Positions 19,674 through 27,307 of a stretch of 46,983 nt of DNA are shown here, one piece after another. How positions within the stretch are numbered: the first letter of the stretch is position 1; every line of letters starts with the position of its first letter. The stretch is from Dyella tabacisoli. GTDB taxonomy: Bacteria > Pseudomonadota > Gammaproteobacteria > Xanthomonadales > Rhodanobacteraceae. Under the pieces are notes generated by a model. The model saw only the letters and a list, made by a program, of their open reading frames with translations, ran no database searches and was not told the DNA's origin. Made by a program: the position numbers and the translations under genes. The DNA lies in assembly GCF_003350925.1 (NCBI RefSeq), contig NZ_KZ857174.1, forward strand, positions 335,276-382,258, given 5' to 3'.

Positions 19674-20003
19674 TTAGTCGACGACGAACAGTTTGGCCCC
19701 GGTTTCCGTATACGAGCGGTGTGGTTCGGCGCGATCTGCAACTTGATAACTCATGCCGGGTTTGAGCGTAAATATGCGGCCGTCTTCAAGCTCCGTATGA
19801 AGTTCTCCTTCGGTGCACAGCAGGATATGACCCTTGCTGCACCAATGATCGGCGCGATAGCCGGGCGTGTACTCGATCATGCGCACGCGGAGGTCGCCGA
19901 AGTGCTGCGTGTGCCAATAGGCAAGGCCGGTTTCGCCTTGGTGTTCGGTTCTCTCGATCTGTGACCAGTCGGTGATGCCGAACGGAATGCCAGACATATG
20001 CAT
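19674..20003 (-). CDS. DHCW-motif-type cupin protein
   Basis: A 109-residue single-domain cupin starting MHMSGIPFGITDWSQIERTEHQGETG. The core YRADHWCSKGHILLCTEGELHTELEDGRIFTLKPGMSYQV is the two-motif beta-barrel signature. The DHWCSKGH block corresponds to the family named for a DHCW motif, here as DHWC. It probably binds a metal through the histidines, but the reaction is unknown. It is convergent with the TonB receptor gene and well separated from the lipoprotein gene by a terminator. Confidence 0.85.
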   Translation of the reverse strand: MHMSGIPFGITDWSQIERTEHQGETGLAYWHTQHFGDLRVRMIEYTPGYRADHWCSKGHILLCTEGELHTELEDGRIFTLKPGMSYQVADRAEPHRSYTETGAKLFVVD

Positions 20004-20087
20004 GAACGGTTCTCGTCGCTATAGATGGACACGTGTATACGAAGGGCGGCTTTCGATAAACCTTCGCCGGAGCGTCAAGTCGCAGCC

Positions 20088-20115
20088 AAAAAAACGGGGC
20101 GCCGAAGCGCCCCGT
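20088..20115 (-). terminator. Intrinsic terminator of the lipoprotein gene
   Basis: On the minus strand: stem ACGGGGCGC / GCGCCCCGT with a TTCG tetraloop, followed by seven T (20088-20094). It lies about 40 bp after the stop at 20157 and is the classic intrinsic form. Confidence 0.93.
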
Positions 20116-20156
20116 CGATGCTGTGCGGTAAGCGAGTGTTCGCTTACTTCAAGCGA

Positions 20157-21950
20157 TTACTTCAGTTCGGTCTGGCTGCTGATGACCAGGCCACTGTCTT
20201 CCACGTGCGCTTCGGAGCTGACTTGCTTGACGCGTTCGGCTTGAGCACGCATGGATTCAAACTGAGCCTTCGAGCGGGCCACCGCGGCGGCCTTGGTCTT
20301 GGCGACCTCGGCTTCGTCCTTGGCGGCATCTTCGTCGGCGGCATCATGGTCGGTGCTGGCGGAAATGGCGGCGTACTGCTCGGCCTTGTCGCCCATCGCC
20401 TTCACCCAGGCCTGGTACATCGGGCCATCGAGGCGCATCCGTGCCATGCGGCCGGCGTCACCGCCGGGTGACTTCAGCATCTCGCTGAGCTTGCCGTCTT
20501 CACCTTGGCCGATGGCAATGGCCAGGGCCTTTTCACCCATGGCGAGCCATGCGGGCTGGCCGCCGAGCGGGGCGGACAGCTCGGCCGGCAACGCTACCGG
20601 CTTACCGTCTTTGGTGAGCTTGAGCTGAGCCATGGCCGGCGAAACCATCGAGCCCATGGCCAGCAGCGCGTCGGGGTTGGCGGTGCCGATCATCACGCGA
20701 CCGCTGAACTTCGGCATGCTGGCTTCACCGCCGGCTTCGAAGCTGTCGAGCGCGATGCGCAGGCCACTGAGGTCGCCGAACGGCGGGATCGCCGCTTTCT
20801 GCGCCAGATCGCCCAGCTTGGTAAAGCCTTCGTTGAGGTCGACCACGGCTGGACAGCTAAACGGCTGAGCGGCGACGGCGCTTGCCTGTGCTTCCCAGAA
20901 CGCGCGTAGCTGTGTCATCGGTAGCGCCAGGCTTACGTCGAATGGGGCCGTACCGGCATCGCCCAGGCCCGGAAGCTCGACTTTGATGCCCGAGAAAGCC
21001 TTGGTGATGTCTTGCGCCAGTGCCACATCCATGCGGATGTCCTGGTGCTTGGCGTCGAGCTTGGTATAGCCAAAGCTTACGTTCGGGACGCGGGCGGCGA
21101 TGCGGGTGGCATCGGCTTCGCAACTGGGCGGAATCTGCAACTGGTTGGCCACCGGCTCGCCAGTCTTGGACGATTCGGCTTCGGCATGCGCCTTGTGCAT
21201 GGCATTGAAGAACGGATCTTTGCCGCTGGCGGCCAACGGCAACGCGCGCGCGAGATCGAACTGGCCGACGGCCCAGGGCTGGTAGCCCTTGTCCTTGGCC
21301 AGCTTTTCGAGGCGACCGTCGTCTTGAAGGTTCTTGGCCGGGCGATCGAGGCCCAGTGCCTCACGCAGCATCGGCTGCGGCGCATCGGCCGGCAGCAACG
21401 CGGCGACGGCCTGTTTGCCGACGACTGCGAGAATGACCTGCGTGCCCGACTGGGTCGAGACGTGCTTGCGGTAGTTCTGGCCGTCCACCGTGGCGGTGTC
21501 GAATTTCTTGCCGTAAGCGGTTTCCATACGGGTGACAAAAGCGTCGAACGCTTTGTCGTCGGTCAGCTCGAAACGTGCCACCGGTGCCAGGCCCAGGCCA
21601 TAAATGGCTGAACGGCCCTTGATATTGAGACCGGCGTTTTGCGCGAAAGCTTCAACGGTTTTGCCATCCAGCTCGGCGACAAAGGCGTGCAGCAAACGGG
21701 CGCTGTCGGCATCTTTGGTCGTCATGTTGTCAGCGGCGGCTTTGAGCTGCGCCACTTGGGCAGGCAACTGCGCGTTGGCTTGAGCAAGCATGGCCGAGCG
21801 GGTGCTGTCATCCAGTACATCGAGGTTGGCCAGCACGTACGGCGTATCCGCCGGTACGAATGCCAACGGGGCGTCCTTATCTTTATGTCCGCAGGCTGCC
21901 AGCAGTACGCCGGCGATGCCTAAAGCGAGGTATCGCGTCGTCAATCGCAT
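20157..21950 (-). CDS. Large lipoprotein of unknown function
   Basis: A 597-residue protein with a lipoprotein signal: MRLTTRYLALGIAGVLLAAC, Cys20 being the lipidated residue, followed by GHKDKD. No Asp sits at position +2, so outer-membrane sorting is expected. The start of the mature part, PLAFVPADTPYVLANLD, and the later repeated strand-rich segments recall DUF3352-like proteins, but I am not sure of the family. The last ~70 residues are a charged, Ala/Glu/Lys-rich helix (AADEDAAKDEAEVAKTKAAAVARSK), probably coiled coil. Two Cys pairs (PSCEAD, FSCPAV) may form a disulfide. It is monocistronic, with its own terminator. Confidence 0.8.
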   Translation of the reverse strand: MRLTTRYLALGIAGVLLAACGHKDKDAPLAFVPADTPYVLANLDVLDDSTRSAMLAQANAQLPAQVAQLKAAADNMTTKDADSARLLHAFVAELDGKTVEAFAQNAGLNIKGRSAIYGLGLAPVARFELTDDKAFDAFVTRMETAYGKKFDTATVDGQNYRKHVSTQSGTQVILAVVGKQAVAALLPADAPQPMLREALGLDRPAKNLQDDGRLEKLAKDKGYQPWAVGQFDLARALPLAASGKDPFFNAMHKAHAEAESSKTGEPVANQLQIPPSCEADATRIAARVPNVSFGYTKLDAKHQDIRMDVALAQDITKAFSGIKVELPGLGDAGTAPFDVSLALPMTQLRAFWEAQASAVAAQPFSCPAVVDLNEGFTKLGDLAQKAAIPPFGDLSGLRIALDSFEAGGEASMPKFSGRVMIGTANPDALLAMGSMVSPAMAQLKLTKDGKPVALPAELSAPLGGQPAWLAMGEKALAIAIGQGEDGKLSEMLKSPGGDAGRMARMRLDGPMYQAWVKAMGDKAEQYAAISASTDHDAADEDAAKDEAEVAKTKAAAVARSKAQFESMRAQAERVKQVSSEAHVEDSGLVISSQTELK

Positions 21951-22040
21951 CTTTTTTATTCCCTGTATGAAGATGATGTAGCGCGGCGCATTATGCCCGC
22001 TTTTGCGCTTGCAGCACTGAACAATTGTGTGCTTATAGCC

Positions 22041-22619
22041 TCATTTGAGGGCCAGGATCGTCGCTGCGTGAATGCCGCCTTGCAGAATGCGCTCCGACAG
22101 GGCGGCATCGTCTACCGCCCGAGCTAGCTGCAATGAGCCCATCAGTGCGGCAAAGATCGCCATCGAGCGCTCGCGCCGTTGGGCTGCCGGCAGGGTCGGC
22201 GGCAGGCGCGCCTCGATCAGTTTGAACAGCGCCTGCAGGCGCACGGTAAAGACCGCGCGGGTGTCTGGTGCATGACGAGCCAGCTCGGGCGCCAATGCGG
22301 CGGCGGCACAGCCGCTTTCCGGGTGATCGCGGTGCTGGTGGTGCAGATAGCCGCGGGCCAGGGCCGTTACATCGTCACCGTAGCGTTTGGCGAGCCGGGT
22401 CAATTCGTCCAGGGTCTGGGTCATCGAGTCTTCGACGGCGGCCCGCAGCAAGGCCTCTTTCGAGTCGAAGTGGCTGTAGAAGCCGCCATGGGTCAGGCCG
22501 GCTTCGGCCATGAGTGCGGCGACCCCGACCCCTTCGGCGCCATCCTGGCGGAATCGGCGCGAGGCGGCCTGCACGATCCGTTCGCGGGTGCTTTCTTTAT
22601 GGCCTTTGGCGTAGCGCAT
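22041..22619 (-). CDS. TetR family transcriptional regulator
   Basis: A 192-residue repressor-type protein. The N-terminal helix-turn-helix runs TRERIVQAASRRFRQDGAEGVGVAALMAEAGLTHGGFYSHFDSKEALL, near residues 11-58, which is the AcrR/TetR pattern. The C-terminal ligand domain (SGCAAAALAPELARHAP) resembles the TetR group with a CAAAAL-like motif. It faces the thiolase gene across 125 bp with a perfect palindromic site at 22667-22696, so it most likely represses both. The ligand is probably an acyl or aromatic compound, which is inference only. Confidence 0.93.
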   Translation of the reverse strand: MRYAKGHKESTRERIVQAASRRFRQDGAEGVGVAALMAEAGLTHGGFYSHFDSKEALLRAAVEDSMTQTLDELTRLAKRYGDDVTALARGYLHHQHRDHPESGCAAAALAPELARHAPDTRAVFTVRLQALFKLIEARLPPTLPAAQRRERSMAIFAALMGSLQLARAVDDAALSERILQGGIHAATILALK

Positions 22620-22656
22620 GGCGTGATGGGTCTGGCGGAAGTAGGTGAATCCTAGC

Positions 22657-22684
22657 TTGTTGCATGATGACGATCATCTAATAT
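22657..22684 (+). promoter_or_regulatory. Candidate sigma70 promoter for the thiolase gene
   Basis: A -35-like TTGTTG (22657-22662) and a -10 TAATAT (22679-22684) are spaced by 16 bp. The -10 is exactly the spacer of the TetR palindrome, so repressor binding would block polymerase. Confidence 0.5.
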
Positions 22685-22696
22685 GATGATCGTCAT
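22667..22696. promoter_or_regulatory. Palindromic operator for the divergent TetR regulator
   Basis: Perfect 12-bp arms ATGACGATCATC (22667-22678) and GATGATCGTCAT (22685-22696) flank the 6-bp spacer TAATAT. It lies midway between the tetR and thiolase starts. The size and symmetry suit a TetR-dimer site. Confidence 0.85.
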
Positions 22697-22744
22697 TTCA
22701 TTGCCCGGCCATCGGCTTGGCGACACTGACAACGAGGCTTCACT

Positions 22745-23932
22745 ATGCAAGTACACGATCCGGTTGTTATCGCGGCGGCAGTGCGCACCCCGTTAGGGCG
22801 CTTTGGCGGCGAATTGGCGCCATTAGCTGCGCCGGCTCTAGGCGCGAGTGTGTTGCGTGCGGCGCTGACCCGCGCCGGGCTGGCGGCAGAGCGGTTAGAC
22901 GAGCTGTTGCTAGGCTGTGTCTTGAGCGCGGGGCAAGGGCAGGCGCCAGCGCGGCAGGCGCAACGGGCGGCCGTCATTCCCGATGCGGTGGGTGCGACGA
23001 CCGTGAACAAAGTCTGCAGCTCGGGTTTGAAAGCGATCATGTTGGCCCATGACGCGATCGTTGCCGGTTCGGCGCAGCGCGTACTCGCCGGCGGCATGGA
23101 GAGCATGTCGCGTGCGCCCTATTTGCTGGCCGGTGCGCGCGAGGGTTATCGCAGTGGTCATCAGCGTGTGCTCGACCACATGCTGCTCGATGGCTTGGAG
23201 GACGCCTACGAAGGCGGCCGTTCAATGGGCGATTTCGGTGAAGCCACTGCCACCGCCTATGGCTTTGATCGCCAGGCCCAGGATGCCTACGCGATGGAAA
23301 CACTGCGCCGTGCACGCGCCGCTCAAGCGAGTGGTGCTTTCGCCACCGAAATCGAGCCGCTCGATGTTCCGGTCAAAGGTGGCTCGATGACCATCGATAC
23401 GGACGAACACCCACGCAAAGTCAGCCCCCATAAAGTGCCTGCGCTACGCGCGGCATTTCGCCAGGACGGCAGCATTACCGCGGCCAGCTCCTCGGCCAAT
23501 GCCGATGGCGCAGCGGCCTTGCTGCTCACCCGCCGTTCGATCGCCGAGCGCGAAGGCTTGCCCATGCTGGCGCAGATCCGTGGCCTGGCCACGCACAGCC
23601 AGGACCCGGCCTGGTTCACGACCGCACCGGCGCCCGCGATCCGCAAGCTATTGGACAAGGTGGGTTGGAGCATGGCTGAGGTTGATTTGTTCGAGATCAA
23701 TGAAGCCTTCGCGGTGGTGGCGATGGCTGCCATGCGTGATTTATCGATAGATCATGAGCGATTGAACATACACGGCGGCGCTTGTGCACTCGGTCACCCG
23801 ATTGGCGCGACTGGTGCGCGCATTGTGGTGACTTTGTTGCATGCGTTGGTTCGTTACGATTTGCGTCGTGGTGTGGCGGCGCTTTGTAACGGTGGGGGTG
23901 AGGCTACGGCGATTGCGATTGAGCGGGTGTAG
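22745..23932 (+). CDS. Acetyl-CoA C-acyltransferase (thiolase)
   Basis: A 395-residue thiolase that condenses or cleaves acyl-CoA units; whether it is biosynthetic (acetoacetyl-CoA) or degradative cannot be settled here. The nucleophile is Cys91 in VNKVCSSGLKAI. GGMESMSRAPYLL, FEINEAFAVVAMAAMRDL, the active-site His in NIHGGACALGHPIGATGARI and the second Cys in AALCNGGGEATA are all intact. It stands alone rather than in a fad operon, and its regulation by the adjacent TetR protein is likely. The stop codon adjoins a diverged copy of the AAGAGCCTGTTCAA repeat. Confidence 0.95.
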   Translation: MQVHDPVVIAAAVRTPLGRFGGELAPLAAPALGASVLRAALTRAGLAAERLDELLLGCVLSAGQGQAPARQAQRAAVIPDAVGATTVNKVCSSGLKAIMLAHDAIVAGSAQRVLAGGMESMSRAPYLLAGAREGYRSGHQRVLDHMLLDGLEDAYEGGRSMGDFGEATATAYGFDRQAQDAYAMETLRRARAAQASGAFATEIEPLDVPVKGGSMTIDTDEHPRKVSPHKVPALRAAFRQDGSITAASSSANADGAAALLLTRRSIAEREGLPMLAQIRGLATHSQDPAWFTTAPAPAIRKLLDKVGWSMAEVDLFEINEAFAVVAMAAMRDLSIDHERLNIHGGACALGHPIGATGARIVVTLLHALVRYDLRRGVAALCNGGGEATAIAIERV

Positions 23933-24059
23933 GGCCTGTTCGAGGTTCAAACCCCACCCCCTCCCAGCCTCCTCCTGCGCGCAGGGGCAAAAGCGCAGCG
24001 TTCGCTGCTTTTGACGTTGCTGTTGCTCTTGACCTTGGGGCCCCTGTGCGTCGGTGAGG

Positions 24060-24257
24060 GTCGGACGATCAGGCCCGCAGGGGACTCGGCATGGATGCCG
24101 AGTCCTTTTCGCCAGTGCACGGATGCACTGTCGAAAAGCCCGGCCGACCCTCACGCACCCGAAGGGCGACGCATCGGGGTGGCCTTCTCCGTTGGTTACA
24201 CCATCAAGAGAAAGTGACTCGACCACCGGCAGGTGGCCGAAAGCCCGCCGCAGGCGA
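24060..24257. repeat. Dispersed structured repeat, copy B, with extra hairpins
   Basis: 24155-24257 matches positions 1-111. Its hairpin CCACC-GGCA-GGTGG (24223-24236) replaces CCTCC-GGCA-GGAGG of copy A, with both sides of one pair changed. To the left lie two more hairpins. One is a perfect 11-bp GGACTCGGCAT/ATGCCGAGTCC stem around 24077-24100. The other is an imperfect 11-bp stem around 24109-24137 with TCGCCAGTGCA facing TGCACTGTCGA. The element fills the gap between the convergent thiolase and pyrB genes, 23933-24293; no gene is present there. Confidence 0.7.
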
Positions 24258-24293
24258 TCCAGTTCGCGATCATAGAACCGAGGCTTTAGTGAT

Positions 24294-25220
24294 TTAACGC
24301 CCCAGCACCTCATTAAGCACCGCCATCCGCACAAACACCCCATTTCCGACCTGCTCAAGAATGCGCGACTGCGCGCCGTCGGCAACATCCGAGGCAATCT
24401 CGATACCGCGATTGATCGGCCCTGGGTGCATCACCAGGCAGCCCTTGGCGGCGAGAGCGAGGCGGCGTTTGTCCAGGCCGTAGTGCTGGAAATAGGCGGC
24501 TTCGTCGGGCAGGTCGGTGGCGGTCATGCGCTCTTTCTGCAGGCGCAGCATGATGACGGCGTCGGCACCTTCGATGGCGCTGTCGAAGTTGTCGAACAAG
24601 CGGCAATGCGGAAAATCGGTTTGCGCCGGCATCAGCCCCGAAGGGGCGCACAGGCGGATCTCTTTGGCGCCTAGCGCGCTTAGCGCATGGACGTCCGAAC
24701 GTGCCACGCGTGAGTGCTTCACGTCGCCGCAAATGGTGACGACGAGTTGATGAAAATCGGGCCGATGCTGGCGAATCGTCAGTGCATCGAGCAAGCCTTG
24801 CGTGGGGTGTGCGCGATTGCCGTCGCCGGCGTTAATCACCGATACGCCGCTCATCGCATGGCGTACTAATTCATCGGGTGTGCCTGACACTTTATGGCGC
24901 ACGATGATGGCGTCCAGGTGCATGGCCTCCAGCGTGTGCAAGGTGTCGAACATCGCCTCGCCCTTACTGGTAGAGGACAAGCCAAGGTCGAAATTAATGA
25001 CGTCGGCACCGAGTCGGCGCGCCGCCAATTCAAACGAAGTGCGCGTGCGCGTGGATGGCTCGAAGAACAAATTCAGCACGGTGCGGCCGGTCAGCAAATC
25101 GAGTTTGCGGGTGCCGTGGGCGCAAGCGTCGCGCATGGCTTCGGCGCGGTCGAGCAGGCGCTCGATGGTGGCGCGCGGCAAGTGTTCCAAGGAGGTCAGG
25201 TGGCGCAGGCGTGGGCTCAT
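24294..25220 (-). CDS. pyrB: Aspartate carbamoyltransferase, catalytic chain
   Basis: Catalyses carbamoyl phosphate + aspartate to carbamoyl aspartate in pyrimidine synthesis. The 308-residue protein has the carbamoyl phosphate motif FFEPSTRTRTSFE (about residues 52-64), SSTSKGE with the catalytic Lys, GDGNRAHPTQ, MLRLQKERM and the aspartate site HPGPINRGIEI. No pyrR, pyrI or pyrC-like gene is adjacent, unlike the Pseudomonas cluster. It follows ruvX after 45 nt and is probably the end of the gshB-tonB-yqgE-ruvX-pyrB transcript. Confidence 0.97.
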   Translation of the reverse strand: MSPRLRHLTSLEHLPRATIERLLDRAEAMRDACAHGTRKLDLLTGRTVLNLFFEPSTRTRTSFELAARRLGADVINFDLGLSSTSKGEAMFDTLHTLEAMHLDAIIVRHKVSGTPDELVRHAMSGVSVINAGDGNRAHPTQGLLDALTIRQHRPDFHQLVVTICGDVKHSRVARSDVHALSALGAKEIRLCAPSGLMPAQTDFPHCRLFDNFDSAIEGADAVIMLRLQKERMTATDLPDEAAYFQHYGLDKRRLALAAKGCLVMHPGPINRGIEIASDVADGAQSRILEQVGNGVFVRMAVLNEVLGR

Positions 25221-25265
25221 GGCGGAGTCTTCTTGGTGAAAGCAGAGAAGTAAGGCGGCTGGGTG

Positions 25266-25712
25266 CTAAGTCGTTGCAAGAGGCGGCGGATCGGCAGCGC
25301 TACTAAGCCAGTGTTCAAGGATTACCGCGGCGGCCTCGGCATCGATGTGCGCGGCATCGCGCCGACGCTTGAGTCCGGCGGCGCGGGCGTCGGCAAAGCG
25401 GCGCGCGGCCTCTTGCGAGCTGTGTCGCTCGTCGACGAGAACCACCGCGGTGGCATAGCGCTGGCGCAGCCGCTCGGCAAAGCGGCGGGCGGCGACACTG
25501 GTCGGTTGCTCGGCGCCGTCCAAGGTCAGCGGCAGGCCGACGACCAGGGTGTCGGGCAGCCATTCTTGGCGTAGTTTGTCCAATTGCTGCCAGTCCGGTT
25601 CGCCATCGCGTACCGCGATGGTGGCGAGCGCTCGGGCACTGGCGGTCAAACGGTTGCCGACGGCGACGCCGATAAGTCGGCTGCCGTAGTCGAAACCGAG
25701 GGCACAGCTCAT
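25266..25712 (-). CDS. ruvX: Holliday junction resolvase-like / pre-16S rRNA nuclease YqgF
   Basis: An RNase H-fold nuclease of the YqgF family that trims the 5' end of pre-16S rRNA. At 148 residues it shows FDYGSRLIGVAVGN (first catalytic Asp), VVGLPLTLDG, VVLVDERHSSQEA (DER motif) and DAAHIDAEAAAVIL (last Asp). The start overlaps the yqgE stop by 4 bp, as in most gammaproteobacteria. Confidence 0.96.
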   Translation of the reverse strand: MSCALGFDYGSRLIGVAVGNRLTASARALATIAVRDGEPDWQQLDKLRQEWLPDTLVVGLPLTLDGAEQPTSVAARRFAERLRQRYATAVVLVDERHSSQEAARRFADARAAGLKRRRDAAHIDAEAAAVILEHWLSSAADPPPLATT

Positions 25713-26278
25713 GCGTGTCCCACGTAATTGGTCAGTTGCAGCGGATCCACCCCGACCAGTCCGGCAGCAGCGCTCCAGCGCTCATCCAGAGGCGTATCGA
25801 AAACCACCCGCTCGTTGGCCTCTACGGTGAGCCAGGCGTTGTCCATCAACTCTTGCTCTAATTGTCCGGCGCTCCAGCCGGCATAGCCCAGCGCCATCAT
25901 GGCTTGCCGTGGACCTTCGCCGGCGGCCATCGCAACCAGAATGTCGCGCGAGGTGGTTACCGTCCAATGCTCATTGATGCGGTAACTCGACTCCCAATGA
26001 CCGTGTTCGCGATGCAGCACAAAGCCTCGTTCCTGTTGCACCGGGCCGCCGATCAATACCGGCGCGTCGGCCAGTTCGGGGTCGTGGCAGCTAAGTTTCA
26101 TCTGCGCCAGCACATCGCCAAACCGATACTCGGATAGCTGCGTGACCAAGAGCCCCATCGCGCCGTCTTCGTCGTGCTGACAAACAAAAGCCACCCCTCG
26201 CGAAAAAGGCGGCTCGGCCAAGCTCGGCATGGCGATCAGAAAGTAACCGGCGAGGGTTTGCAGTTGCGGGGCTGTCAT
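25709..26278 (-). CDS. YqgE/AlgH family protein
   Basis: A 189-residue cytoplasmic protein of the UPF0301 (YqgE/AlgH) family. AGYFLIAMPSLAEPPFSRGVAFVCQHDEDGAMGLLV is the family's N-terminal block. VLIGGPVQQERGFVLHRE and LGYAGWSAGQLEQELMDNAWLTVEA complete the pattern. AlgH has been linked to alginate control in Pseudomonas but its biochemical role is unclear. It sits directly before ruvX with a 4-bp overlap. Confidence 0.96.
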   Translation of the reverse strand: MTAPQLQTLAGYFLIAMPSLAEPPFSRGVAFVCQHDEDGAMGLLVTQLSEYRFGDVLAQMKLSCHDPELADAPVLIGGPVQQERGFVLHREHGHWESSYRINEHWTVTTSRDILVAMAAGEGPRQAMMALGYAGWSAGQLEQELMDNAWLTVEANERVVFDTPLDERWSAAAGLVGVDPLQLTNYVGHA

Positions 26279-26340
26279 GCCCGCATTGTATGCGCTTGAC
26301 CGCCCTTGCGGCTGGTTTGCAACGCGCCTCAGATAGGCTT

Positions 26341-26431
26341 CCTCCCCTGCTAGTAGGGGAGGGTAGGGGAGGGGTTAAGCTCGGTGGCAAGGTTGCCCCC
26401 CTCCCGGCCTCCCCCTACGCGCAGGGGGAGG
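26341..26431. repeat. Two GC hairpins between tonB and yqgE
   Basis: Hairpin 1 has 8-bp arms at 26341-26348 and 26355-26362 (CCTCCCCT, loop GCTAGT). Hairpin 2 has 9-bp arms at 26408-26416 and 26423-26431 (CCTCCCCCT, loop ACGCGC). Similar stems occur at 9469 and 40988. In the minus transcript they lie between tonB and yqgE, 162 bp apart, and may reduce read-through or act as mRNA stabilisers. Confidence 0.6.
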
Positions 26432-26440
26432 AGGACTCTG

Positions 26441-27307
26441 TCAGCGATTGCGCAGCACATTACCCGGCAAAAACTGCCAGGTACGGGTGATATACAGCTC
26501 GTCGACCCGCTCCTTGTCCGAGGGCAGGACGGGGAAGGGGGCAGCCAGTCGCACGATACGCTGCGCCGCAGCGTCCAGCAGGTCGTGGCCTGAGCTCTTG
26601 ATGACGTCGATGCTCTTGATGCTGCCGTCGTGGTTAAGCCCCACGGTCAGTACCAGCTCGCCATACAGCTCGCGGCGGCGTGCCTCGTCGGGGTAATTCA
26701 GGTTGCCGGTGCGCTCCACCCGGTCGACCCAGCTACGCATATAGGCCGCGTAGGCGAACTCTTTGGTGTTGGCGGAGATGAATTTTTTCTTCGGGCGCTT
26801 GGCATAGGCCTCGTTGCGGTCGCGCAGTTCGGCGGCGAGCTGGGCCATTTCCTGCTGCCGCTGCACATCTTCGCTGGCCTCGGGCAGGTTTTGCGGCAAC
26901 TGCTCGTGCTTGGCAGTGTCGGTGTCGACGCTGTAGTGGCTGTTACCCGTGGTGGTCAGCAATTTGGCGTCGGTGGCTTGCTCGGGCCGTGGCGCGCTGG
27001 CCTCGGTCGGCTGTGGCGCTACTCCGGTGCTGGGTGTGGGCAGCAGGCCGGAGAACTGCTGCGACGGCCGCGCCGCGTGATCGCTTTCGCCGCCGCCCTG
27101 GTTATTCGCCTGGGCCAGAAAATCGGCCTTGGCCGGCACTTCGCGGTTCGCTACATCGACCAGGGTGACGTCCAGCGTCGGCAGGCTGGGTTTGGCCTTG
27201 ATGTAGTCGAAGGTGATGCCCAGCACCAGCACGCCGTGCAATAGCAGTGAAAACAGCAAGGTGGCGCCGATCAGGTCGGCGCTGGTGGTGCGGGATGGAG
27301 CATTCAC
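26441..27307 (-). CDS. Energy transducer TonB
   Basis: Inner-membrane protein that couples the proton motive force to outer-membrane receptors. One N-terminal membrane helix (LIGATLLFSLLLHGVLVLGITF, about residues 12-33) is followed by a long Pro/Gln-rich periplasmic linker. The C-terminal TonB domain is LNYPDEARRRELYGELVLTVGLNHDGSIKSIDVIKSSGHDLLDAAAQRIV. It overlaps gshB by 4 bp and lies in the position of Pseudomonas tonB3, a gene tied to twitching motility there. A central charged helix (EMAQLAAELRDRNEAYAKRPKKKF) is typical of that subtype. Confidence 0.94.
   Translation of the reverse strand: MNAPSRTTSADLIGATLLFSLLLHGVLVLGITFDYIKAKPSLPTLDVTLVDVANREVPAKADFLAQANNQGGGESDHAARPSQQFSGLLPTPSTGVAPQPTEASAPRPEQATDAKLLTTTGNSHYSVDTDTAKHEQLPQNLPEASEDVQRQQEMAQLAAELRDRNEAYAKRPKKKFISANTKEFAYAAYMRSWVDRVERTGNLNYPDEARRRELYGELVLTVGLNHDGSIKSIDVIKSSGHDLLDAAAQRIVRLAAPFPVLPSDKERVDELYITRTWQFLPGNVLRNR

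Noticed and set aside
23741-24397. Minus-strand 218-codon frame between thiolase and pyrB
   Set aside because: It covers the thiolase 3' end, the dispersed repeat and the pyrB end; no domain and no ribosome-binding site.
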